Source: Pestalotiopsis fici W106-1
Taxonomy: Eukaryota; Ascomycota; Sordariomycetes; Amphisphaeriales; Sporocadaceae
Direction of reading: 5' to 3'
NCBI RefSeq assembly: GCF_000516985.1
Contig: NW_006917098.1
Coordinates: forward strand, 2,046,001-2,110,000
Length of the DNA: 64,000 bases
Under the pieces are notes generated by a model that worked only from the letters and a program-made list of their open reading frames with translations, was not told where the DNA came from and did not search any database. Positions 21,297-31,727 of this stretch are shown in pieces. Both the position numbers and the translations under genes were made by a program. Positions within the stretch are counted from its first letter, which is position 1; each line of letters begins with the position of its first letter.

Positions 21297-24200
21297 TCAC
21301 GCTGGGGGTGTTGAAGCCGAGGCCGAAGCAGCTGCTTCCTTGTCAGCCTCTTCAGCAATACTCTCCCACCAGACGCCATGAGACTCGCGATCGATAGCTC
21401 CAACCCTGGCGAGCTCGTCGACTATCTCTCGTACTTTCTCCACAAATTCCGGTAGTCCCAAACCAGCGAGCTTCTCACCAGCTGCACTAGTTGCCTTGAC
21501 TTTCTCGCTTGCCGAACCTGCTTGCAAACGTGCCAGAACATGACTTCTTATACGGTTGAGCAGTAATCTCAGAACAGGCTCTCTAGGCTCCATATTGTTG
21601 CGTCTCGCCTCGGCGCTGGCAGCGAGAAATTTGGTGACCAGAGCTCGCAAGTGCGTCTTGGTAGCAACAGGCATAGACCGCCCTCCTTCCAAAGCAGCCA
21701 TTATACCATCGATGCCAGCAGCCTGCTCCAGTGGCTTTTCGCTATCCTCCAGAGCCTCGAGGACCATAATGAGACGTCCAGCCTCTGTTTTCCACGGAGC
21801 TCGGACATCACGCTTCAGCATGTTTTTACACTGTAGCAGAATTGCGCCAGCTGTGACTATCCTGAGGACTTGCGAGCCAACGCGAGAGCGGCGTTTGGTG
21901 TCCAGCTCGAGTGGCTCTGGAATGCTATCAGCTGGCGGAGATGGCTGTGTAAACTCATCCAGCAGCATTTGCCAGTAAATCTTGTCCGGCGTCGGCCGCG
22001 ATTTCGCTAGATTGATGCCTTCTGGATCCCGCCGAGCTGCCTCCTCATAGAGTTTCGTGCGTGCTGCCTTCCAACAAGTCTTGGCACGCGTCAAGGATGT
22101 CGATCCAGCCTCTACTTCTTCAGCGAAACGCTTGGTTTCATACGCAGAGGCATGCTCCACGAGGTTGGGTGCCGCGACTTGCAACATGTAGTTGGCATAG
22201 TCATAGAGCATTGTATCAATAAAGGCGATGAGTGACTCCAAGCGATCGACAACATGACCCTCTGTGAGCTTGTTCTCCACTAGCTCCTTTACCTCCTCGT
22301 CGCGAACAGGAGCGCAGAGCTTGGGCAGCAGGGAGCCCATGGACGAAAAGAACTTTTCAATGGAGAAGCTTCCAGCAAGGAATTGACTCTGTGCAATCTC
22401 CGTGTCCAGCATTTCACCTATAAAAGTATGCATTGTTGATCCCGGCTTGACAAGGTGTTGGAGCCTGTCCTTGATGTATTGCGCCATAACAATCAAGTAG
22501 CGAAACTCCTTTTCCTCGCTTCTCGGGCCTAGTTTGAGATCCTGGAACATGGGATCCATCCGCATCTTGTGCTGTTCTCGGAAATGTTGATACTCGATGC
22601 GATATTCCCTATTGATAGCTAGCTCATGCACGATGATCCTATTGTCTGGCAGAATAGGCGGATACATTGGAGTTGCCATCAATGTCTGCTTGGCGTTGGG
22701 CTTGCTTTGAGGCGTAGAGGGCGGTGTAAGTGTTTGTAATTGCGCCGAGACTTCATTTTCGGCGGTCGCTTGATCCTTTGCTGAGCTGTCACGACCCAAG
22801 GAGTCATCGGCCACTCTGGGCCTTGTGTCGCCCGTCGGCTTCTTTGCTGCTCTTGCCTTTCGGGCTTCTTTCACAGCATCAAATATCAGTTTCTTGCCCT
22901 GTTGGGCACCAGCAAGTCTCTTGATCCTGACCATGAGCTGCAGCTGATTGTCCTTGATGCTCTGGCGGTAAGTCTCGGAGACGGCCTGTTCAGTACTGTC
23001 CTTGACTGTCTGCAGTATGGCATCCAGCTCCACAAACTGCAGTATCATGACTTCAATAAGAGCATTCGAATCACGTGCTTTCCATGCAATGAAGGCATTG
23101 TGAAATGTCGCGTACGCTTCGGGCAGAGCTTCCTGCACAGCGGGGGGCGTCATCCAATTGTTGAGTGATGACAACCGTGACAGGATGTTCTCAAAGGTGA
23201 TCAGAACATCACGAGCCTTACCGACCAGATCCTGTAACTGTGGATTAGCAAGATCGTCTCTGGGAATGGGTTGCCCTTGGACAGATCCAACCTGCTCCTG
23301 CTCTCCTTTATCATCCTTATTGCTGAGCACTTGGGTAGGATGACCTAGGATGACAAATGCACTGAGAAAGGTCCGGATAGCGGCCATCTCTTCCACCGAA
23401 TCTGGAGCACCCTCCTGGAGACCACATATTCGCAGCACCCGTGCAGTTGTTGTAAGAACCTTTTCTTCTGCAAGTAGCTCGACAACTTTCTCGAACGAGG
23501 TATCTCTTACGCCGTCAATGGATAGACCAAGATTAGAGAACTCCTGTACCGCTCTTTGCCTCAATATCGTCCTCCACCACCATTGAATTGTGGAAGCGGC
23601 GGTCTCTTCGCTCATAGCAATTGTGCCCTGCTCCTTGGCTTCTAGAATGGAATCAATGCTTGGCTTCTTTGTCGTAAGGCTCTGGCCGCGTGAACGTTTG
23701 GCAGTGTGTCGGCTCCGCAGTTCTTCTCTCCTCTTCTCAGCCTCGGCAAGACGCTCTTCCATCTGCATCTTGAGCTTGCGCAATGCCTGCTCCTTCTTCT
23801 CGCGGGTGCTCTCGGCCACAGCTTTTGCCCGCTTGACCTCTTCGGCACAAGCGGCCACAATCTCGGCAAGCTTACTTTCCCGGGCCTGTGCAGCAGCCAA
23901 AGCTCGTTCTTCCGAGTTTGAATAGTTCCTCTGCTGCGAGGCTTTGGTCATTGCTGCCCTTAGGCGGACCTTTTCGGCATGAGCTGCGCGGTCGGCTAGG
24001 CGGGCCTTCCGATCTTCCAGTATAGATGCGCGCCGCAGCTGCTGGGCAATATACTTGCTTTGAGGATCGTCGCCGTTGCCTCCAAAGCCGTGTGAAGAGC
24101 GTGAGTGAGCGGAAGAGATGGAGTTGCGGCGAGACGAAGCCGCCGAGTCTTTGCGGCGTATCTGAGTCGGGCGGTAGAACCGGGCAGCGATGTGTGACGG

Positions 24201-24353
24201 CGGCGTGAACTGCCTATCTTTCCTGCTTTCCTCCTCGTCTTCTCGGGGTGGTGAGAGATCCATTTCGGGGTCTATGACAGCCGCAGAGGGAGTTCCAACC
24301 GACTCTTCGATGTTCCGCGCCGCATCGGTCAGGTCTGTGGAGGCTCGCCGCAT
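21297..24353 (-). CDS. Tcp11/Sok1 family protein
   Basis: This is a single-exon gene for a 1018-residue Tcp11-domain protein. The yeast member Sok1 was found as a suppressor of loss of protein kinase A, and fungal members are linked to cAMP signalling and growth; the molecular activity is unknown. The N-terminal 100 residues are polar and Ser/Arg-rich, with RRKDSAAS and RRNSISS that fit PKA-type phosphosites. Residues about 105-225 form a long charged coiled coil (EKKEQALRKLKMQMEERLAEAEKRREE is its core, positions roughly 190-220). A short IQ-like stretch with three Trp (STIQWWWRTILRQR) follows near 260. The Tcp11 domain occupies roughly 580-1000, with the hallmark EMLDTEIAQSQFLAG and a helical C-terminal half. 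A 60-residue low-complexity linker near 510-560 separates the halves. The start ATG follows CCGTCAAT. Absence of introns in a 3-kb gene is unusual here but the frame is clean. Confidence 0.88.
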   Translation of the reverse strand: MRRASTDLTDAARNIEESVGTPSAAVIDPEMDLSPPREDEEESRKDRQFTPPSHIAARFYRPTQIRRKDSAASSRRNSISSAHSRSSHGFGGNGDDPQSKYIAQQLRRASILEDRKARLADRAAHAEKVRLRAAMTKASQQRNYSNSEERALAAAQARESKLAEIVAACAEEVKRAKAVAESTREKKEQALRKLKMQMEERLAEAEKRREELRSRHTAKRSRGQSLTTKKPSIDSILEAKEQGTIAMSEETAASTIQWWWRTILRQRAVQEFSNLGLSIDGVRDTSFEKVVELLAEEKVLTTTARVLRICGLQEGAPDSVEEMAAIRTFLSAFVILGHPTQVLSNKDDKGEQEQVGSVQGQPIPRDDLANPQLQDLVGKARDVLITFENILSRLSSLNNWMTPPAVQEALPEAYATFHNAFIAWKARDSNALIEVMILQFVELDAILQTVKDSTEQAVSETYRQSIKDNQLQLMVRIKRLAGAQQGKKLIFDAVKEARKARAAKKPTGDTRPRVADDSLGRDSSAKDQATAENEVSAQLQTLTPPSTPQSKPNAKQTLMATPMYPPILPDNRIIVHELAINREYRIEYQHFREQHKMRMDPMFQDLKLGPRSEEKEFRYLIVMAQYIKDRLQHLVKPGSTMHTFIGEMLDTEIAQSQFLAGSFSIEKFFSSMGSLLPKLCAPVRDEEVKELVENKLTEGHVVDRLESLIAFIDTMLYDYANYMLQVAAPNLVEHASAYETKRFAEEVEAGSTSLTRAKTCWKAARTKLYEEAARRDPEGINLAKSRPTPDKIYWQMLLDEFTQPSPPADSIPEPLELDTKRRSRVGSQVLRIVTAGAILLQCKNMLKRDVRAPWKTEAGRLIMVLEALEDSEKPLEQAAGIDGIMAALEGGRSMPVATKTHLRALVTKFLAASAEARRNNMEPREPVLRLLLNRIRSHVLARLQAGSASEKVKATSAAGEKLAGLGLPEFVEKVREIVDELARVGAIDRESHGVWWESIAEEADKEAAASASASTPPA

Positions 24354-27300
24354 ATTGACGGTTTGGTGATGATCAGATGCGAAGTCTTGGTAGATGTCTT
24401 TGTCCTCGGGCGCGCCGCAAAAGGAAGATTGGGTACCAAGCTGGTGTCAATGCCACGCTTGTTGTCGGAAACGGCGGGAGTTTGAGGACGGCATGTGAGA
24501 CCTTGACACCGGTGCCAGCAGCGAGTCGATGTGGGAGCACGCACGGATAATCAGATCGTGGGTGCTGTTTGGTTCTGTCGCCTGTCGCTGATGCGATGGG
24601 CTTGGCTGGCAGCAGATAGGTCAGGTCCAGGGAATGTCAATCTGACGTGACGTGCCGTTCCAAGTCTGGCAGATCTCCTTGTGACTTGTGACGTGACGCA
24701 GTAAACGAGTGAATGTATGTACAAGTACCAGACCAGAACAGACCAGCAACCAGTATCGCCCTGCAATGCGCTGCAAGCGGGTTACACGATACGGTTATTG
24801 CTTAATAAAGGACCAATGCAAACGAGCAGAAGGTTCTAGCGGCTTGGGCCCAAATATTGACGAACGCCGGGTTGAGGATAGCGTAATCAGCCCAGCCGCT
24901 GCCTTTCAGATCAGATGCGCCAGTGCGAAGGCTCCAAAACACTGGGCTAGGCGCACCTGATTACACTAGTATCGGGGGGAGGGAGAGAAAAAGAGATTCG
25001 ATGTACCCAAAGTGGAGTTTGCGGGCACCGTTAATGAATGACTTGAGGGGTCGAAACGATAGAAAAAGAAATTGAGAGATGAGCGGATGAACCTGAAGCT
25101 GAAGTTGTCGTTGATATCTTTCAAATTGTTACAATCTTGGACGTGCGTAGTGTATTTGGGAGCTTCGAGTGACGAAGATCACCTGCGCGTTCGGGCGCTG
25201 AAACTCTAGCGGATCTGGCGATCGACACCCCGCTATGCTTCTCAAGCCTTAGGGGGCTGGCAGGACTACGCTTGACCCGTAGGCAACCAGGTACACAGTC
25301 GAGATCTTCCCCAAAAGGTGGTTGTCGCCTGTATCCGTTTTACCCGTCTTCCCACACAAGGTTGATTCCTTATCTGCCTGCATGCATACAGGTACATGAG
25401 CTGATATCGTCATGTGGTCATGTTTAAAAATAGCTCTTCATATCCGAACCACTAGATGCCTCATTTTTGTATAGTACAATTCTAGTGACATTCGAGTGTC
25501 TATATCTAATCTTCCGTGATATGTGCGTATTTCGTTTTTTATCATTCGTATTGGTAAAATGTTAAATGCGTTGCTCCCGTGTACAATCCTATTAGTTCGG
25601 TCCAATTGTTGAATGTGTGACATGATGAACTAGACATGCGCCCTTCCTTTTGACATTGAACCAAAAGAATAACTAATGTGCATTTTCACTCCTAGGCATT
25701 CTTTTTGCTCATAGTTTGATCCCGTGTTAACAGTATCATGGAATAATTCATACCAAGCCTGGGACAGACCTTGATAATAAGTTACAAACTCAGAGAGATT
25801 ACCGATTAAACCCGTCTTTTACAATCTTTAAGTTTGGGGAGCACAATTCTTTGAAATGACCCAAATCAACAGAAAGAGTTGCGTAGAAATCAGTGACTCC
25901 ACTAGTTAATTAGCAATGTTGGATTTCTAACAAGAAAGCCGGTCGTCTTCTCCCATCTGAGGCAAAGACGCGACATCTGATTTCACATAACATCTTTGCC
26001 AAACGACACAAGCGGTCATGAAAATCGTATAGAATGAGGAAGATATTTCCAAATGATCATCTCACAGACAGAATACCTCTGGATCCCGATTTAATCTCAA
26101 GTATTTCCTCAACTCTGTCATTCACAAACAGTGAATTTTCACGAGAAACTCATGACCAAAATGATCACAATGTCGAATCAATCATACTCGGGGTTGCCAA
26201 TGTACAAGGTAGGATCAAAATACACGGAGCATTACTATATCGTTTCTGTAGTCAGCAGCAACAAATAGAAATCTCAGATTGTATCCATAGCTCAGATAGA
26301 TTTTGTAGCACAATGGCTTCCGGCGTTGATAGCAATTAATTTCCACTTTGACATGGCCCGTAGAAGTCATTCTTCACTCCAATTTGCTAAAATCTACTCG
26401 GGGGAAATATTCGGTCGTTCACATTGATTGTCCGCTACTCGAGAGTATCACTTCTGGAGTTCAAAAGTTTGATTGTCAGCGAAATGATTCCTGTCGTCAA
26501 ATCACAATATTCTTATTTAGTTGGATATGACACCACCATAAAGCACATGAGGGTTACTTCAGTGCAAATGAATTTCCACTCACTTTTTTTCTTTACTGAA
26601 TAAAAAAGATGAAAAGGAAAAAGTCACGTTCACCTATATCTAGACTCTTTGTAAACCTACATGTAATATATAATCAAGCACGTATCTACCTGCATCACTG
26701 GCTATTCCAAAACTCTCTCTCTCTCTCCCTCTCCCTCCAGACTCGAGCACCTTACTTTTGTGAACTGCCCATGCTTCTAAGTGATCAAAATCCCATGTAG
26801 ATGTGCTTTGCTAGAGTCTCACAAATGGCAAGTGGTCAAGCCTGGAACAGGAAGCCTGCCCAGTACCACTGAGTACTGCCAATGGCAATTCAGGGGGGTA
26901 CACATCGCAACATAGTGTCTGTCAAAATAAGCGCGGAATTTCAGAGTTCACGCCAAGTTATCACGAGGATGGCTGCCGTTTCCAGTAGTTGTCTTGTTAA
27001 AAAGCTCGGTAGCAGTATGTATGTCTGAACGAGAGGACACCGACATGGTGGGCAACAGGAGTAAAGTAATGGATTTTCTGACTCATGACTAACATTGGGC
27101 TGATACAACACCCCAGATGTATTGGTGCCGCCTTGGCCAAAGAGGATTGGGCCATGTTGGCCAAGAGGAAAAAGATTTTCTAGCAGTTGTTCCATTTCCC
27201 AAGTCAGTTTCTAGCGTGCCGCACCATGGGGAATGGCAAAGAGAAAAAAAGGTTATTCCACACATATCGTACGAATCGTTCCATGCCGGCTTCGAGACGT

Positions 27301-28953
27301 TCTAGCTCCGAGCATAAAAACCAAAACTTAGAGTTTGGACCTGCCGAAGTGAACATTCCACGGCAGCTCTAGCTTTGAAACCAACACGGTTGTCATGAAC
27401 TACACTAGTCGTGCTGCAAACCACGTTACAAAATCTACTATGTATAGTAAAGCTATATGTAGATGAGCTGGCAACGAGCTGCGTCCGATAGGAGCGCTCT
27501 ATGCTTGAGATTGCGGGATGTTGGTAGCGTAAACACTTGCATGATGGGGTCAGGATCGGACATAAGGGAGCATTCGAGCATGAACAGTAGCAAAGACTTT
27601 TCCCAGAGTCTGCTATCGGCAGTCGGTTGTATCGGCATGCGGGTCAGCCATATAGGTGCAAGATAATCTCCCGGAGTATAGCTCCGCTTGAAATGTCCTC
27701 ACGCTTGCCCGTTGTTGGGGCTATACTAGCTTTACCTTTCTTGGCCATTGGGTGTGTTGCTTGAGATCAAAGTTGAATAGTTTACGATAGTACTACAACA
27801 AAGTGAAGAGTAGCATACTAGCGGTGAGAATTCTAGAATCCCAGAGACCGACAACTTTTCAGGGACCTCAGTGCCCGAATGGAACACTGTGGAACGTATG
27901 GGGACTGTGGCCGACTCAGGGCTCAGATGGTTCCTGCACAAACATAGTACTATTCTGCTCCCTTGGAGCATTGCCAAGAAGCACTAAGGACAGGATGCTC
28001 CTATGGGCCGGGATTTAAATCTTGCTTGGGCTGAAGCAAGATCTGGGGGGTGTACGACGGACTGCGTCGGTGTCAAGGGAGGACTTTTCCTTTTGGGTAA
28101 TCTGTGCGGCGCAGTGTGTGCGGATTTTCCTGCCCTTTCGTGCAGTAGTTCGAGATATATAACAAGGAGCCGGGAGAAAAATTCCGTGCTGTTCTTGCCA
28201 GAGAGAGTATTGATATGCGCAAATGAAGCTATTCCTGCGCGCACCTGCTGAGGGGATGTGGGAGGAGGCGAGCACGACAGCAACTAAGCTTGCTAGGTGT
28301 CTAATAAGGGCTCCCCGAATACCTACTACATAGTACAGGCAGCATGCCGATGGCCTTGGAGTGGCAAGCTGGTGTCCAAGATAGGGTAAGTAAAGTAATG
28401 TAAGCAAAGTCTCCTGAGAGTCGCCTGAAGTGGCTCAACAGACTTTGGTGTTTCGAGACAATTGGATACTACGTATCGTTGCCATGTCGCTTGCAACCTT
28501 ACATCTCCCAGGTTGCCAGGTTTTTGTTCGAGCAGCTGGCGAACCATTCCAATTTCACAAGCTACGTATACACGACAGACAGGTGTTGAGGCCCGCTTTG
28601 CATGCTAAAAAAGCGAACAAGTGTGTATTTCCAAGGCAGAATCTGCGTTTGATCTCTGCGTGACCGAGTCAGGGGCCAATGCCAGTAAGCGCGAGTTGGC
28701 CAGTGCCAGGCGAGGTTTAAGCTGATGGGAAAGTCGAAATCCACATGGGACATTCGAGATGCCACTTTGGAAATGCTATTTTTCAGCTGCATGGCAGGGC
28801 TCTGATCTGGCAACGCTTCTACGGGGAGGGGCACGAAAAGGCGTGCCCATCAATCCCATGGGTACATTGGCCCGCGCGCGGCGATATAGTACCCGATCCA
28901 ACTAAGGTTGCTTGCTTGGTGCCAGGCCAGGGGAGGGGAGGAGGACCAAGAAG

Positions 28954-28970
28954 AAAAAAAAAAAAAAAAA
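28954..28970. repeat. A17 homopolymer
   Basis: A run of 17 A preceded by the purine-rich AAGAAG and GGGGAGGGGAGGAGG stretch. It lies inside the gene-poor region; it could be a simple repeat or the tail of a retroposed copy, but nothing upstream resembles a gene. Confidence 0.8.
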
Positions 28971-31462
28971 GAGTTGCTAGGCGACCAGCGAGACCAGCAA
29001 CCAGGCGAGGCAGACACGAGGCTTGCCGTCGATAGGGCGCTGGAAGGACATGAATTTGGGGGGAAAGAAGTGATCAACAGACGCCTATGCCACAGATGGC
29101 AACCAAAGGAGGAGGTAAAAGAAGCTTATCCAAGTTGCCAAGGCAGCTTCTTCGTTTTTCTACCAACGCTCTCCCGAGGAAACATGTACGTACACTATAC
29201 AATTACTCTCTGGGCATGCTGCGTATCTACCGGTCAATTGGTCTTGGTCATCTGATAGACAATGAGGACTACCAGACCCCTGCCACTAGCATTTGCTGTC
29301 CCGGTAGCTTACGAAGTGCTGTGTATGTGGTGTAAAATACAATTTATCTCGCAGCACAGCTCTCGGCCAATGGGTCGGGGCTTTCCATATTCTGATTGCG
29401 GAGCTGCGAACATAATGACGTCGCGAGGAAGGGCGTTGGAGGCTGTCTTTGCCACCAGGTGTCGGCTTTGCAATGAAGCGGCTTATTTGAGTAATATGTA
29501 GTTACTCATCTTACCCGTTTGAATTCTATATCTGTATGTCTTCAACAGCGTCCAAATTGGGGCATGTTGAGAACCATGAATGAAACGAAACGTGACTTGC
29601 CAGGTTACACACACTACAGTTGGCAAGTTGGTGACGAGAATCGTGCGTGCCTTCTTTCCTGTAGTAGCGCGTTGCACTAGAGTAAAGATGCGGAGCTCAC
29701 AAGACGGGGCGCACCGGTCTCTGCTGGCTGTGCTGTGCAGGCTTTGGAAGGTTCGCTGGGCTTGACGGGGCAGGCAGGCATTGAGTTGACTAAAATGTTA
29801 AGAAAAGGTACAAACTCGTGCACCTCTCGAATGCCTCAATGCTTGGTACCTACCTGTATCAAGAGAAAAGCCCAACTGCGAATTGGACGATGCGCCCCAC
29901 TCTGTCAGGGTCCAGCTGTGCCATTTCGTCATCACTCGCCGCCATAAGCTTTCGTGAAAGATGGGATTCCCCTCGTCTCTATTTTCCAGAAAAAAACCGT
30001 ACGACTTTGTATACCGCCCAGGATTGCCTGTTGGCTAGCACGGAATAAATGAGTGTGTGGGAGGACCCAATTCAATGGCTATAAGTACATTTAAGGTAAA
30101 TTTGTCAGTCCAGTAACCAGCCACGGATGGCTACAAGCAAGAATATTGCCTGCTTGCCAACTTGCTGCTTGTCAATCAAGGAATTCTGTTGCCAACAACC
30201 ACTACTTGCTACTAGTGCGATGTAGGTACAGGTGATGAGCAGGTTCGTTGTGAAGACAGACAGATGCTTGTGGGTCAAGTAAGTCAGTCGAGGACTCGAC
30301 ATGAATTGTTCCCACCATGATGAGGCAACGCAGCACCCCAAAGCCGAGCAAGCACCTTGCGCTGACTTTTCCGCCAGCCGAAGGAACCAACTGGCAAGAC
30401 AAATCAAGACTGGCTTGGGCTGGTCCAGCCCTTCAAGCCCATGCAAAGACTCAAACCAAACTCGGGCCCTTGGTTTCTGTTACGGATTCTCCCCTTGCCA
30501 ACTCCTCCGTAGCGCGACCACTGGGTGTGGACAGTTGTAGATCTTTGCCTCATCCAAAGGCGACCGCCCGATGTCCCAGAACTCTCTTTGAATTTGCCAT
30601 CACGAAGGGTCCTTTGCTCCTCGTGCTCGGGGCGTTTTCGAGCATCTCTTCGCGGCAACGCGCACCTTGCATGGCGTCTCTTGCCTCTCTTGCCTCTCTC
30701 GCCCCTCCCGTACCTACACTTTCTTGTCAGTAAGTTCACTATACTGAAAGATCAATTCAAGTCAGATTTTATGCTTCTCTCTTTCTCCCACTTCCCTCCA
30801 AGCCCTCTCTATCTGCCGGGACGTCTCTAGTTGTAATGTGTAATACGTAGCATCTCAGCCCCATGTCAAACATCCATCCATAGGAAATCCCCAATAAAAT
30901 CATCACATTAAACCAGCGGTCCTGCTCGCAGGTCTAAAGGATCAAGAAGATACCGCTAAGGCGCTTGCTTGCTATATGGAAAGCACTTGTCCCAGATCAG
31001 ACGCAGGCCTACTTTTACCTACTGGCATACTTACATTACCTACCACGATCAGCTGCACCTAAACCAGACGAATCGGCTCCGTCCAAGGTCAACCGAACAA
31101 ACCCCTGGGACCCCGAGTCGAGAAAAAAAAAGACCCTTCATTTCTCCTCACCCCTCATTCCTACTTATCAAGCTGCTTTGATGAATCTTAACTAGACTTC
31201 TGGTCATCGCATGCCTCGAGAGCTGGGCTCATCGTCTGCCTATTCCCTGCTTACATTATTTACTGTTCGTACCATCTACTGTTTTTTTTTTTCTGTTTTG
31301 TGTCCTTTCCCTCCCCTCCAACTGTTTTTCTCCCTAGGCGTCCAAGCGCGGTTTGTTGTGCTATACGTATAGTGCTAAGTGACGGAGTACCACTATAAAA
31401 TCCGGGTCACACGAACCAGACTGGGCACTAACCGTACGTCAGTCGCCGCCCCAAACCTTCAA

Positions 31463-31494
31463 CAGCAGCATTTAGCAGCAGCAGCAGCAGCAGC
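31463..31494 (+). repeat. CAG/AGC trinucleotide repeat in phosphatase leader
   Basis: Two short runs of the AGC/CAG unit lie about 240 nt upstream of the phosphatase ATG, and a GTC/GTT-rich run follows at about 31635-31665. Both are likely within the 5' leader or promoter and are outside the coding frame. Confidence 0.7.
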
Positions 31495-31727
31495 AAATCC
31501 TCATATCACCGAAAAAAATAAAATAAAAAAATCTCTCGACCTCGCCTTCCGCCATGTCGGCTTCCTGGGTTTTTTTGTAGTCGCAAAGGGTCATCGCGGC
31601 TTTGTACACTCGGAGCCATCGCGCTCGCCTCAACGTCGTTGTCGTCGTCGTCGTTGTCGTCTTCATCGTCTACAACGTTCGAGAGACGTCATTGACCAGC
31701 CTATGAAAGCAGACACCCTCGAATCCA

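Larger units (their letters stand above)
24354..31727. other. 7.4-kb gene-poor region
   Basis: No recognisable coding gene, tRNA or transposon was found. All frames are below 140 residues and lack domain features. The 24.4-25 kb end should be the Tcp11 promoter, and about 30.9-31.7 kb the promoter and leader of the phosphatase gene (T tracts, then C/T-rich sequence). The middle, 25.4-28 kb, is somewhat AT-rich. Simple-sequence spots are CT repeats near 26718-26740 and an A17 run at 28954-28970. It could hold long non-coding RNA or an eroded element; neither is shown. Confidence 0.45.

Noticed and set aside
30317..30733. 138-residue plus-strand frame in the gene-poor region
   Set aside because: It is Ala/Pro/Ser-rich with no domain, no splice continuation and a competing frame on the other strand.
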